A DNA stretch of 34,964 bases. It comes from JAZSQZ01 sp045538175. GTDB taxonomy: Bacteria > Bacillota > Clostridia > Christensenellales > UBA1242. The DNA is taken from the NCBI GenBank assembly GCA_045538175.1, contig JAZSQZ010000138.1:1-34964 (forward strand), in the 5' to 3' direction. Shown here one piece after another: positions 14,995 through 23,018 of this stretch (its first letter is position 1; every line of letters starts with the position of its first letter). The position numbers and the translations under genes were made by a program. The notes under the pieces are model-generated. The model was not told where the DNA came from and searched no databases. It saw only the letters and a list, made by a program, of their open reading frames with translations.

Positions 14995-17109
14995 CTATAT
15001 AACTATATCACATTCTTCGCCATAATACAAATGGTAATTTGAATTAAAGATATCTTCTTCATTTAAAACAATACTTTCTTCATCATAAGCAACAAGGTCA
15101 ACAGTATATATAATTTCACTTTTGATATCAATTATATCTTCATTTGAGAACTTGCCACTTGTAATCAAAAACCTTTTATTATCAATTTTAAACTCAACAA
15201 TCTTCCCGTTTTTATATGTAAATGTTTGCATAGTACCTGAATTTAAATACAACAATTTTGTATCAGTGTACTCAGCAACTTCACACCCAACTAACAGTAA
15301 GTTTGAAACTGATGTATGACCTTCTGGCACATAAATTTTACAATTAAAATCTTTTGCAAATTTAGAAATATCTCTTGAATCAAATTTTAAATTATTTATA
15401 AAAATTAAACCATCAATTTGCCGTATTTTATTTTTTGATAACTCTCTTGTTAGATTCTCAATGTTATTTGTATCTATATCGATTAAATATAAAGAATTAT
15501 TGTCAGTATTTATTTTTGCATAGTAGTAATTATCTGCCGTTATTACAAAATTATTTGTCGTAAATTTATAAGGGATATTGTTTATTACCAAAAACAATCC
15601 ACTTAACGCAAACAAAATCATAACTGATAAAACCTTTATCTCGCCTTTTAAGTTTATAAACCCACCCATTGTAAAAAGCGCAACATAAAAAGCAATCGAA
15701 CCCCATATGCCCATACCAAATATTTGAATATAGGAGTAAGGTATTGACGAAATAAAATTGCTTATTGAAACAATTGTGCTCATAAGAGCGTAAGGAATAA
15801 CAAGCATAAAGTTAAATATAGACGAAATTAAAGAAAATAAATTTGCGATGCATAGTATAGGATAAAACAAAGCAAACAAAGGTATAACAATTATGTTTGC
15901 AATAATAGAAAAAGTTGCAAGATATCCAAAAGAGTTTGCAATTATAGGAAGAATTCCAAGTTGAGTTGCAATACTAACACTTATACCTGAAACAATGCTT
16001 TTAAAGAATTTGTTTTTAATTTCAAACTTATTTATAACCTTTAAAACCAAAATACTTCCTAGCACTGCCCCAAAACTCATTTGAAAACCCACATCAAAAA
16101 TAAATAAAGGTCCAAATAAAATAATAATTATGAAAGCAAGCGAAAAACTGCTTAAGGAATCATATTGTTTTCCTAAAAGCCGTGTAAAAATCAAACACAA
16201 ACACATAATGCTTGCCCTTATAACCGAAGGAGAAAATTGACAAATATAACAGTATGCCAAAAGACAAACAAACAACAATAAAAACTTTAACCACCTATTA
16301 AGTGGCAACTTGTTTAAGAAAAAATAAATAAGGGCAAACAAAAATCCCACATGCAAACCAGAAACTGCTAGTATATGTGCAACACCACTTTCGCGAAAAC
16401 TTGTTGTTGTTTTATAATCTATCAAACTTTTGTCGCCAAATAAAACAGCATAAGATATTCCACCTATATCTTCTCCCATAGCGCCTATAAGATTATTTTT
16501 ACTGTTAAATTTTAGTTTCTCTATAATGTTAGGATTGCCTGTTTTAAGTTTAATATTTTTATATGAAAGTGAGCAAAAGTATCTTACATTGTCGTGATAA
16601 TAGTTAACATTTATATCACCATCTTCTAAAAGACTAATATTTGAAATTTTTGTTTTGCAAGATAACACGTCGCCAACAGTTATGTCATTTTCTAAAACAC
16701 CATAAACCGTTGCGTTAGTTTTACCATTTAGAGAAATTTTGTCATCTTCTATTTCGACCACAACATTTTCTAAGGTTAAATAATATGTCCCTTCATAGCC
16801 ACTATAAACTACATCACAAACTCTTCCATAAACAACACAACTTTCTTTATCAAAATCTTTTGAATAGTTTTCAATTGTAATAGCTGTTATGCCAAAACCT
16901 AAAATATAAATAAACAATGCAAAGCATAGAAATACAAATTTTCTTTTAAACAAACAGAATGTTGTAAGAATTATTGAAACAAGTATCGCAGGAATAAGAA
17001 ACAAAAGATTTGAATAAATTTCGACCATAAAAACAACACTCATACAAAGCATAAGTGCAATAATAAGCAACGGCCTAAAATTTATAAATCTTTCTTTTGT
17101 TTTATTCAT
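14995..17109 (-). CDS. comEC: ComEC/Rec2 DNA-uptake channel with degenerate metallo-beta-lactamase-like domain
   Basis: 704 aa. N-terminal membrane segments and an OB-like periplasmic region (about 30-190) are followed by the Competence channel domain with its motif AHILAVSGLHVGFLFALIYF and many hydrophobic helices (about 225-510). The C-terminal region (about 515-704) aligns in pattern with the beta-lactamase-like domain of ComEC, but the metal-binding HxHxDH site is replaced by INNLKFDSRD, so no nuclease activity is expected. ComEC carries single-stranded DNA across the membrane in transformation. No Shine-Dalgarno is visible, and the predicted transcript begins only a few bases before the ATG. 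First gene of comEC-holA. Confidence 0.9.
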   Translation of the reverse strand: MNKTKERFINFRPLLIIALMLCMSVVFMVEIYSNLLFLIPAILVSIILTTFCLFKRKFVFLCFALFIYILGFGITAITIENYSKDFDKESCVVYGRVCDVVYSGYEGTYYLTLENVVVEIEDDKISLNGKTNATVYGVLENDITVGDVLSCKTKISNISLLEDGDINVNYYHDNVRYFCSLSYKNIKLKTGNPNIIEKLKFNSKNNLIGAMGEDIGGISYAVLFGDKSLIDYKTTTSFRESGVAHILAVSGLHVGFLFALIYFFLNKLPLNRWLKFLLLFVCLLAYCYICQFSPSVIRASIMCLCLIFTRLLGKQYDSLSSFSLAFIIIILFGPLFIFDVGFQMSFGAVLGSILVLKVINKFEIKNKFFKSIVSGISVSIATQLGILPIIANSFGYLATFSIIANIIVIPLFALFYPILCIANLFSLISSIFNFMLVIPYALMSTIVSISNFISSIPYSYIQIFGMGIWGSIAFYVALFTMGGFINLKGEIKVLSVMILFALSGLFLVINNIPYKFTTNNFVITADNYYYAKINTDNNSLYLIDIDTNNIENLTRELSKNKIRQIDGLIFINNLKFDSRDISKFAKDFNCKIYVPEGHTSVSNLLLVGCEVAEYTDTKLLYLNSGTMQTFTYKNGKIVEFKIDNKRFLITSGKFSNEDIIDIKSEIIYTVDLVAYDEESIVLNEEDIFNSNYHLYYGEECDIVI

Positions 17110-17119
17110 ATCTAAGTTT

Positions 17120-17148
17120 AGTATAAAATAAAAATGTTACTATTTCAA
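17120..17148 (-). promoter_or_regulatory. Promoter of comEC, near-leaderless
   Basis: -35 TTGAAA (17148..17143), a 17-bp spacer and -10 TATACT (17125..17120). Only 10 nt separate the -10 box from the ATG, leaving a 5' leader of about 3-4 nt. Confidence 0.6.
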
Positions 17149-17167
17149 ATAAATCATAAAAATTCTA

Positions 17168-17196
17168 TTGCAAAATAAAAATTTTTTTGATATTAT
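17168..17196 (+). promoter_or_regulatory. Promoter of tRNA-Glu
   Basis: -35 TTGCAA, a 17-bp spacer and -10 TATTAT, about 20 nt before the tRNA. The tRNA-Leu promoter has the same two boxes and spacing. Confidence 0.75.
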
Positions 17197-17215
17197 ATAC
17201 GAGTAATTTCCAAAT

Positions 17216-17290
17216 GCCATCATAGTATAATGGTTAGTACACTGGCCTCTCACGCCGGCAATGAGGGTTCGAACCCCTCTGGTGGTACCA
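17216..17290 (+). tRNA. tRNA-Glu (anticodon CUC)
   Basis: Cloverleaf fits: acceptor GCCATCA/TGGTGGT (two G-U pairs), an anticodon stem CTGGC/GCCGG with loop CTCTCAC (anticodon CTC), a T arm with GGTTCGAAC, discriminator A and encoded CCA. It reads GAG codons. Solitary gene with its own promoter and terminator. Confidence 0.92.
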
Positions 17291-17297
17291 AAATTTA

Positions 17298-17322
17298 AAA
17301 CTTGCGAAAGCAAGTTTTTTTG
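17298..17322 (+). terminator. tRNA-Glu terminator
   Basis: AAACTTGC-GAAA-GCAAGTTT hairpin with a GNRA loop and a run of T, 8 nt after the tRNA CCA. Confidence 0.85.
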
Positions 17323-17329
17323 TTTTATT

Positions 17330-17362
17330 TAATAAAAAAGAAAGGCTTATTCGCCTTTCTTT
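17330..17362 (-). terminator. aspS terminator
   Basis: The stem AAAGAAAGGC/GCCTTTCTTT overlaps the last codons of aspS and is followed on the minus strand by TTTTATTAAATAAAA. Confidence 0.65.
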
Positions 17363-19131
17363 GTTTTTTCAATTTTTTCTTTATTTAAAAGAATATATAC
17401 ATCGTCAAGTTGTTGTTGTGTAACTGTTGTTGGTGCTCCCATAAGTGGGTCTTGAGCAGATTTGTTCATAGGGAATGTTAAAACTTCCTTAATGCTTGTT
17501 TCTTCTGTTAAGAACATTACAAGTCTATCAAAACCAAAAGCGCAACCAGCGTGAGGAGGTGCACCGTACTTAAATGCATTAAACAATGCTGGGAATTTGT
17601 TTTCAACAACATCTCTTGTATAGCCTGCGATTTCAAATGCTTTTACCATAATTTCTGGACTATGGTTTCTGACAGCGCCACTAGCAAGTTCAACACCGTT
17701 TAAAACAGCGTCATATTGATATGCATAAATATCAAGTGGGTTTTTGTTTAACAAACTATCTAGACCACCTTGTGGCATTGAGAATGGGTTGTGTGAAAAC
17801 TCTGGTTTGCCATTATCGTCTTCTTCATAGAATGGAAAATCTACAATAAAGCAAGGTTTAAATGTTTTTTCATCAATTAAATTAAGTTTTGTGCCAAGTT
17901 CGTTTCTAAGAAGTCCAGCAAGTTTTTGTGATTTTAAAAGTTTAGGGTCAGCAATTACAAAAATACTATCCCCTGCTTTTGCGTTTGTTTTTGCAAGCAA
18001 AGTCTTCACATCATTTTCTGACATAAACTTTGCAGCAGGACCTGTGACAGTTAGGTCTTCTTGAACTTTAAAATAAACAAGACCACCTGCACCTTGAAGT
18101 TTTACATAATCTGTTAATGCGTCATAGAATCTTCTACCTGCTTCGCCACAGTTTGCAACGATTGCTTGAAGATTTTTCCCATTGAAAACAGAAAACTCGT
18201 GATTTGAAAATTCTTTTGTAATATCAATAAGTTTTAATGGATTTCTAAGGTCAGGCTTATCGCTACCATATTCTGTCATAGCAGTTTTAAATGGAATTCT
18301 TACAAATGGAAGTGGGTCAACTTTGTAATCACTAAATGTTGTTAGGATATTATATAAAAGTTTTTCCATAACTTCTAAAACTTCATCTTGAGTTGCAAAA
18401 CTCATTTCCATATCAACTTGATAAAAGTCAACAGGAGAACGGTCTGCTCTTGCGTCTTCATCTCTAAAGCAAGGTGCAATTTGGAAGTATCTTGAAAAAC
18501 CACTTACCATAAGTAATTGCTTAAATTGTTGTGGACTTTGTGGTAATGCATAGAATTGTCCAGGGTTAAGACGGCTAGGGACCAAAAAGTCTCTAGCACC
18601 TTCTGGTGAAGATGATGTAAGTATAGGAGTTTGAACTTCAGTAAACTCCATATTTCTCATTTGCTCTCTAACATATTCTAAAAGTTTAGCACGAAGTAAA
18701 ATGTTTTTATAGTTTTGTGGGTTACGAAGGTCAAGGTAACGATATTTAAGTCTTGCTTGTTCGGAAGCTTCTCTACTGTTTGCAATTTCAAAAGGCAAAA
18801 CTTCAGTACACTTACCTAAGATTTCAATGCTTTTAAGTTCAACTTCGATTTCACCTGTTTCCATATCAGGGTTGACATTTTTCTCTCCCCTTGCACGAAC
18901 CAAGCCACCGATAGAAACAACACTTTCTCTTGTGACATCTTCAATATACTTTTCGTCTGCAACAAAAACTTGAACCAAACCTGTTTGGTCCCTTAAAGTT
19001 AAGAATGTGATGCCACCTAATTTTCTAATGCTGTTAACCCAACCAGCGATTTTTACTTCTGCACCAATATATTTTGCAGTAATTTTTCCACAAAAATGTG
19101 TGTGATAAATATTGTTTTTTAATGATATCAT
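17347..19131 (-). CDS. aspS: Aspartyl-tRNA synthetase, bacterial type
   Basis: 594 aa, the usual bacterial size. The N-terminal OB-fold (about 1-110, VKIAGWVNSIRKLGGITFLTLRD in pattern) is followed by the class II core with FRDEDARADRSPVDFYQ (motif 2) and GFDRLVMFL (motif 3), interrupted by the GAD insertion domain (about 290-400), which marks the bacterial form. It charges tRNA-Asp; whether it also mischarges tRNA-Asn cannot be told here. The ATG has only a weak purine-rich site (AGAGAG). Single-gene unit with its own terminator; no T-box. Confidence 0.97.
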   Translation of the reverse strand: MISLKNNIYHTHFCGKITAKYIGAEVKIAGWVNSIRKLGGITFLTLRDQTGLVQVFVADEKYIEDVTRESVVSIGGLVRARGEKNVNPDMETGEIEVELKSIEILGKCTEVLPFEIANSREASEQARLKYRYLDLRNPQNYKNILLRAKLLEYVREQMRNMEFTEVQTPILTSSSPEGARDFLVPSRLNPGQFYALPQSPQQFKQLLMVSGFSRYFQIAPCFRDEDARADRSPVDFYQVDMEMSFATQDEVLEVMEKLLYNILTTFSDYKVDPLPFVRIPFKTAMTEYGSDKPDLRNPLKLIDITKEFSNHEFSVFNGKNLQAIVANCGEAGRRFYDALTDYVKLQGAGGLVYFKVQEDLTVTGPAAKFMSENDVKTLLAKTNAKAGDSIFVIADPKLLKSQKLAGLLRNELGTKLNLIDEKTFKPCFIVDFPFYEEDDNGKPEFSHNPFSMPQGGLDSLLNKNPLDIYAYQYDAVLNGVELASGAVRNHSPEIMVKAFEIAGYTRDVVENKFPALFNAFKYGAPPHAGCAFGFDRLVMFLTEETSIKEVLTFPMNKSAQDPLMGAPTTVTQQQLDDVYILLNKEKIEKTKKGE

Positions 19132-19155
19132 AATTTTTCTCTCTTTTACCTTGTA

Positions 19156-19164
19156 ATTATAGCA
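19156..19164 (-). promoter_or_regulatory. Extended -10 promoter of aspS
   Basis: TGCTATAAT on the minus strand is a consensus TGnTATAAT, 24 nt before the aspS start. No good -35 is visible, which is usual for extended -10 promoters. Confidence 0.5.
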
Positions 19165-19296
19165 AGGAAAACAAAAAAAATAAAGTGTTATTTGTCATAA
19201 TTATTAAAAATTTACCTATATTATCTATAATAAATCACTAATGTTTAGCATATTTCGAAAATTTTTATACTTTTATATATATGTGCAATTTCACCA

Positions 19297-19325
19297 TTGA
19301 CTTTTTTGAGATTTTATAGTATAAT
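19297..19325 (+). promoter_or_regulatory. Promoter of the Thr/Pro-rich membrane protein gene
   Basis: -35 TTGACT, a 17-bp spacer and -10 TATAAT, 32 nt before the start codon. The rest of the 226-nt gap between aspS and this gene is AT-rich with nothing else recognisable. Confidence 0.75.
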
Positions 19326-19357
19326 TCAATCACAAATATAAATATCGGAGGTACGAT

Positions 19358-20086
19358 ATGGCAAAGAATAAAAAAATAACAACTCCACTTTCAGGTCAAA
19401 TCACAAACGAAATGCTTAGCAAAAGTAAAGTCGACCAATTCCGTGATGCGACTGGTAAAGTACAATATTCTCTTATTAGAAACCCTTTTAGAAGATTTGG
19501 TCACTGGATCAACCCAGCTGCTGGTTATGTTATAAAACCTGTCGGTGGTTGGAAAGTGGTTGATGGTAAGAAGTGTGCAAACGAAGTTATGTTGGTATAC
19601 CAACATCGTGTTATCCAAAAAGGACTTTTTGCACTTGGTATAGTAGGCGCTGCTACACCACTTACACTTGAACTTGTTGGAATGATTCAAGAAGGTCCTG
19701 TTAAACAAGACGATCTACCAAAAGAACCAACATATAGCTGGGTTTGTAACTGTGATGAAAACTGTAGATGTAAAGGCAAAGATCAAACTACTACAACCAA
19801 ACCTCCTACAACTTCAACTACTCCAACTGAAAAAGAAGAGGAAGATGAAGGTGGCTTCGTAGTAAAAGATCCTGAAGAAACTACCGGCAAAACTGAAGAA
19901 GAAGGTGGCTTTACTGTAGACACAGCAAATCCACCAGCTGGTACAACAGGTGGCACTACAGGTGGTACTACAACAGGAACACCAACTGAAACTAAACCTA
20001 CAGAGACAAAACCTACAGAAACTAAACCGGTTGAAGGTGGATTCGTAATTCCTGGTATGATGCAAGAAGGCGATTACTCAGAATAA
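19358..20086 (+). CDS. Unknown single-pass membrane protein with Thr/Pro/Glu-rich tail
   Basis: 242 aa; family not recognised. A basic N-terminal part (1-88) contains aromatic segments (RNPFRRFGHWINPAAGY, GGWKVVDGKKC). One hydrophobic helix (about 89-110, LFALGIVGAATPLTLELVGMI) follows. Then comes a cysteine knot-like CNCDENCRC (130-138) and a low-complexity tail rich in Thr, Pro, Glu and Gly. In the tail the motif EGGF[VT][VI] occurs three times, two of them after acidic runs, and PTETK is repeated in tandem three times (19982-20026, 15-bp units). There is no signal peptide, LPXTG sortase motif or lipobox. AGGTACGAT with GGAGG precedes the ATG. A strong promoter and terminator show an independent, expressed gene. 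It could be a surface or envelope protein or a scaffold; function unknown. Confidence 0.75.
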   Translation: MAKNKKITTPLSGQITNEMLSKSKVDQFRDATGKVQYSLIRNPFRRFGHWINPAAGYVIKPVGGWKVVDGKKCANEVMLVYQHRVIQKGLFALGIVGAATPLTLELVGMIQEGPVKQDDLPKEPTYSWVCNCDENCRCKGKDQTTTTKPPTTSTTPTEKEEEDEGGFVVKDPEETTGKTEEEGGFTVDTANPPAGTTGGTTGGTTTGTPTETKPTETKPTETKPVEGGFVIPGMMQEGDYSE

Positions 20087-20091
20087 TTATA

Positions 20092-20121
20092 AAAGAAATG
20101 CGAAAGCATTTCTTTTTTTGT
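20092..20121 (+). terminator. Terminator of the Thr/Pro-rich membrane protein gene
   Basis: AAAGAAATGC-GAAA-GCATTTCTTT with a GNRA loop and a T tract, 5 nt after the stop codon. Confidence 0.85.
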
Positions 20122-20138
20122 TTTTATATAAAAAATAA

Positions 20139-20166
20139 AAAAAGCAGGAAAAACTCTCCTGCTTTT
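20139..20166 (-). terminator. glyS terminator
   Basis: Stem AAAGCAGGA/TCCTGCTTT followed on the minus strand by a T-rich run, right after the glyS stop. Confidence 0.8.
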
Positions 20167-20170
20167 ATTT

Positions 20171-21532
20171 TTATAGTTTGTTTTCGATATAATCTCTAAG
20201 TTCGTCGATATTAACTCTAACTTGCTCCATAGTGTCTCTATCTCTAACTGTGACTGTATTATTTTCTAAGGTATCAAAGTCGATTGTGATGCAATATGGA
20301 GTACCGATTTCGTCGTGACGACGATACCTTTTACCGATGCTACCTGATTCGTCATAATCACAAGTAAAGTACTTTGTAAGTTTTGAATAAACTTCCCTTG
20401 CTTTTTCACCCAAATCCTTTTGTAAAGGAAGGATTGCTGCCTTGTATGGAGCGATTTCTGGTTTAAGTTTTAAGACAACTCTTGTTTCACCATTTTCAAG
20501 TGTTTCAGTGTTGTATGCGTTGCACAAAATTGCAAGGAACAATCTATCAGCACCGATTGAATATTCAACAACATTTGGTAAGAATTTTTCATTTGTAAAT
20601 GGATCCATATACAACATATTTTTACCACTAAATTCTGAGTGACGAGATAAATCCCAATTACCACGGTTATGAATACCATTTAGTTCTTGCCAACCGATTG
20701 GAAAATGATATTGAATGTCACAAGCTGCTTTTGCATAGTGTGCAAGTTTATCATGGTCGTGGAATCTGAGTTTGTCTTCATCAAGACCAAGGTCTTTTAC
20801 AAAAGCAAGTGCTCTTTGTTTGTATTCGTCATAGATTTTTTCACTGTCTGTATCTTTACAGAACTTTTGAAGTTCCATTTGCTCAAATTCAACTGTTCTA
20901 AACAAGAAGTTACCAGGTGTTACTTCGTTTCTAAAAGACTTACCAATTTGTGCAATTGCAAAAGGAACTTTTGCTCTCATTGTTCTTTGAACATTTGCAA
21001 AGTTTACGTATTCACCTTGAGCAGTTTCTGGGCGAAGATAAACAACATCTTTTTCACCTTCAACTGTACCTCTACTTGTTTCAAACATAAGTTTAAATTG
21101 TCTTACAGGTGTCCAATCAAATTTACCACAAACAGGACATTTGATTTCGTTTTCTTGAATATACTTATCCATTTCTTCAAATGTCATCTTGTCTGGAACA
21201 ACTGTACCTGTTTTGTCAAAGTTTTCGATTAAGTTGTCTGCTCTTTGTCTGTTTTTACAATTTTTGCAGTCAATCTTTGGGTCTGAGAAAGAACTTGTGT
21301 GACCACTTGCATCCCAAACTCTTGGGTTCATAAGAATTGCAGCATCAACACCATAAGTTGATGGATCTTCTTGAACAAATCTTTTCCACCATGCCCTTTT
21401 AATATTATTTTTTAACTCAACACCGAGTGGACCAAAGTCCCAAGTATTTGCAAAACCACCATAGATTTCGCTTCCTGGAAATACAAAACCTCTTGTTTTG
21501 CATAAATTAACGATTTTATCTAAATTATCCAT
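20171..21532 (-). CDS. glyS: Glycyl-tRNA synthetase, alpha2 type
   Basis: 453 aa, the single-chain class II GlyRS (related to the archaeal/eukaryotic form) rather than the alpha/beta GlyQS. Motifs include GSEIYGGFANTWDFGPLG, a zinc-like pair CKNC…CPVC (about 87-137), motif 2 RNEVTPGNFLFRTVEFEQME, motif 3 GADRLFLAIL and a C-terminal anticodon-binding domain with YDESGSIGKRYRRHDEIGTP. It charges tRNA-Gly. The start has a strong AAAGGAGG. Its leader is a T-box with a glycine GGC candidate specifier. Confidence 0.97.
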   Translation of the reverse strand: MDNLDKIVNLCKTRGFVFPGSEIYGGFANTWDFGPLGVELKNNIKRAWWKRFVQEDPSTYGVDAAILMNPRVWDASGHTSSFSDPKIDCKNCKNRQRADNLIENFDKTGTVVPDKMTFEEMDKYIQENEIKCPVCGKFDWTPVRQFKLMFETSRGTVEGEKDVVYLRPETAQGEYVNFANVQRTMRAKVPFAIAQIGKSFRNEVTPGNFLFRTVEFEQMELQKFCKDTDSEKIYDEYKQRALAFVKDLGLDEDKLRFHDHDKLAHYAKAACDIQYHFPIGWQELNGIHNRGNWDLSRHSEFSGKNMLYMDPFTNEKFLPNVVEYSIGADRLFLAILCNAYNTETLENGETRVVLKLKPEIAPYKAAILPLQKDLGEKAREVYSKLTKYFTCDYDESGSIGKRYRRHDEIGTPYCITIDFDTLENNTVTVRDRDTMEQVRVNIDELRDYIENKL

Positions 21533-21583
21533 AATATAAACCTCCTTTATTTAGAAATTAACCGTCATCAAGTTTACATAGGC

Positions 21584-21740
21584 ATAAAAAAATCCCTATG
21601 CAACTTCATTGCATAGGGACGATAAAATCTTTACCGCGGTTCCACCCTAATTGGTTTTAACCCTCTTTTATTCTTATTTCGTCAAGAGAAACGAGTGCAT
21701 TTAACACTTCCAAACGAATCGCCACTTCGTTTATAGGACT
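21584..21740 (-). promoter_or_regulatory. T-box leader of glyS, unusually short
   Basis: GGTGGAACCGCGGT (21646..21633) is a perfect T-box sequence. The terminator stem TCCCTATGCAA/TTGCATAGGGA (21619-21609 and 21603-21593) is followed by T residues. Only about 94 nt lie between the predicted transcript start and the T-box. They hold a hairpin AACGAA/TTCGTT whose 7-nt loop GTGGCGA contains GGC (21723..21721), a glycine codon, then a second hairpin AGTG/CACT and a small Stem III-like GGTT/AACC. The canonical long Stem I with distal loops is not evident. The T-box call is firm; the fold and specifier are inference. Confidence 0.85.
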
Positions 21741-21746
21741 ATAAAT

Positions 21747-21775
21747 AGTATATTATCGTTTAAAACAAAAGTCAA
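21747..21775 (-). promoter_or_regulatory. Promoter of the glyS T-box transcript
   Basis: -35 TTGACT (21775..21770), a 17-bp spacer and -10 TATACT (21752..21747). It lies between the rsmD stop and the T-box. Confidence 0.7.
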
Positions 21776-21788
21776 CATCTTTTTTAAA

Positions 21789-22343
21789 CTAATTTTCATT
21801 TTTTAAGAACACAACTTTTACTGTGCCATATTTTCTTTCGTTTACAATTTTAAATGGAGAGATAAAATTTTCCATTTTGTTTAACTCTTCAAGTTGCTCC
21901 CAAACAATAATTCCACCTTCGCTTAGCAATCCAAAATGTTTTATAAGTTTGATTGCTTTTTCAGCATATGGTGTCTCATATGGTGGGTCAAGAAAAACAA
22001 CATCAAATTTCTTTTTATCTGTTGATAATTTTTTTAGAGCATCTTCATAATCCATACAAAGACAATATCCATTTTCATCTTTTACCATACTTAAAAAGGA
22101 CTTAATGTTTTTAATGTTGTCACTTTTTTCATCTACAAAAACAACTTGATTTGCATTTCTACTTAAAGATTCAAGTCCAAGTGCCCCAGAGCCTGCAAAC
22201 AAGTCTAGGCAATTTGCATTTGGAATTTCAAAATTGATTATGTTAAAAATATTCTCCTTTACCCTATCAAGTGTAGGACGGGTTTGACTTTCTTTTGGTA
22301 AATCAAATTTTCTTCCTTTATACTTTCCTGCTACTATTCTCAT
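21789..22343 (-). CDS. rsmD: 16S rRNA (guanine(966)-N(2))-methyltransferase RsmD
   Basis: 184 aa, normal length. It begins MRIVAGKYKGRKFDLP and has TRPTLDRVKENIFNII, the SAM-binding CLDLFAGSGALGLE (45-58) and the catalytic DPPY (119-122). It methylates N2 of G966 in 16S rRNA during 30S assembly. It overlaps the upstream small membrane protein gene by 26 nt, so the two are translationally linked. No terminator is evident between its stop and the glyS promoter. Confidence 0.95.
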   Translation of the reverse strand: MRIVAGKYKGRKFDLPKESQTRPTLDRVKENIFNIINFEIPNANCLDLFAGSGALGLESLSRNANQVVFVDEKSDNIKNIKSFLSMVKDENGYCLCMDYEDALKKLSTDKKKFDVVFLDPPYETPYAEKAIKLIKHFGLLSEGGIIVWEQLEELNKMENFISPFKIVNERKYGTVKVVFLKNEN

Positions 22344-22785
22344 TTTTTTTGTTTCCTTTTAGTGTCTTTTCTATCACAGTCAAAACAAATTCGTCACAAA
22401 CTGTTTCGTTGTTAAAAACAAGAACTTTTTTTCTTTTCTTCTTACAGGCTTCAACTATTAACTCATTTTCTTCAAGCAATATAACAAGTGAAAGTCTTAT
22501 GCCACCTTTAATAAGAGCAAAATCACAAAATACTTCTTCATCGGTTTTAAGAATATCTTTTAGCGAATAATTACACTCTATCAAATATTCTTTGCCAAAA
22601 TTCTTTACAAGTTCATTATAGAAATTTTGATAGTTTGTTTGCACACCATTGTTGTCTTTTACAAACTTCATATTTAAAAGTTCGCCTAATTTGCTAGAAT
22701 CGTCAACACTTCTTTGTAACTTTCTACACAAAAAATAGACTCCTACGCCAAGCAAAAGTATAAGACCTACATATAAATATTCCAT
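22318..22785 (-). CDS. Small membrane-anchored protein, unknown (DUF2726-like?)
   Basis: 155 aa. One N-terminal transmembrane helix (about 3-22, YLYVGLILLLGVGVYFLC) precedes a soluble domain. The segment LKDILKTDEEVFCDFALIKGG, then LVILLEENELIVEACKKKRKK, faintly resembles the nuclease-like DUF2726 pattern (strand with DF, later conserved hydrophobic strands), but catalytic residues cannot be assigned. The C terminus is basic (KGNKKNENSSRK). Start ATG with AAAGGTGAG upstream. It is the first gene of a unit with rsmD and has a clear promoter. Function unknown. Confidence 0.7.
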   Translation of the reverse strand: MEYLYVGLILLLGVGVYFLCRKLQRSVDDSSKLGELLNMKFVKDNNGVQTNYQNFYNELVKNFGKEYLIECNYSLKDILKTDEEVFCDFALIKGGIRLSLVILLEENELIVEACKKKRKKVLVFNNETVCDEFVLTVIEKTLKGNKKNENSSRKV

Positions 22786-22808
22786 ATCTCACCTTTTTTA
22801 ATAAATAT

Positions 22809-22837
22809 ATTATATACAAAAAAAATTTGTATGTCTA
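22809..22837 (-). promoter_or_regulatory. Promoter of the small membrane protein-rsmD unit
   Basis: -35 TAGACA (22837..22832), a 17-bp spacer and -10 TATAAT (22814..22809), 23 nt before the start codon. Confidence 0.65.
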
Positions 22838-22860
22838 ACAAAAAAAGTTCCTTTTATGTG

Positions 22861-22889
22861 TTGACAATTTCAAAAAATAAGATTATACT
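22861..22889 (+). promoter_or_regulatory. Promoter of tRNA-Lys
   Basis: Consensus -35 TTGACA, a 17-bp spacer and -10 TATACT, 21 nt before the tRNA. Confidence 0.8.
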
Positions 22890-22910
22890 AATCTCGCTGT
22901 TTAAATATTT

Positions 22911-22986
22911 GGGTTATTAGCTCAGTTGGTAGAGCACCTGACTCTTAATCAGGGTGTCCGGAGTTCGAGTCTCCGATGACCCACCA
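22911..22986 (+). tRNA. tRNA-Lys (anticodon CUU)
   Basis: Acceptor GGGTTAT/ATGACCC, D arm with AGCTCAGTTGGTAGAGC, anticodon stem CCTGA/TCAGG with loop CTCTTAA (anticodon CTT), T arm with GAGTTCGAGTCTC, discriminator A and encoded CCA. It reads AAG. Solitary gene. Confidence 0.95.
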
Positions 22987-22990
22987 AAAT

Positions 22991-23018
22991 AAAGGAAGTC
23001 TATTGACTTCCTTTTTTG
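22991..23018. terminator. Terminator of tRNA-Lys, also at the end of the vWA gene
   Basis: AAAGGAAGTC-TATT-GACTTCCTTT with T residues on the plus side and A residues on the other. It overlaps the stop codon of the convergent vWA gene, so it probably serves both. Confidence 0.8.

Noticed and set aside
20687..21232. Open plus-strand frame of 181 codons antisense to glyS
   Set aside because: It lies entirely within a clear GlyRS gene, has no ribosome site and its composition (Phe/Cys/Ser-rich) is what the complement of an AT-rich gene gives.
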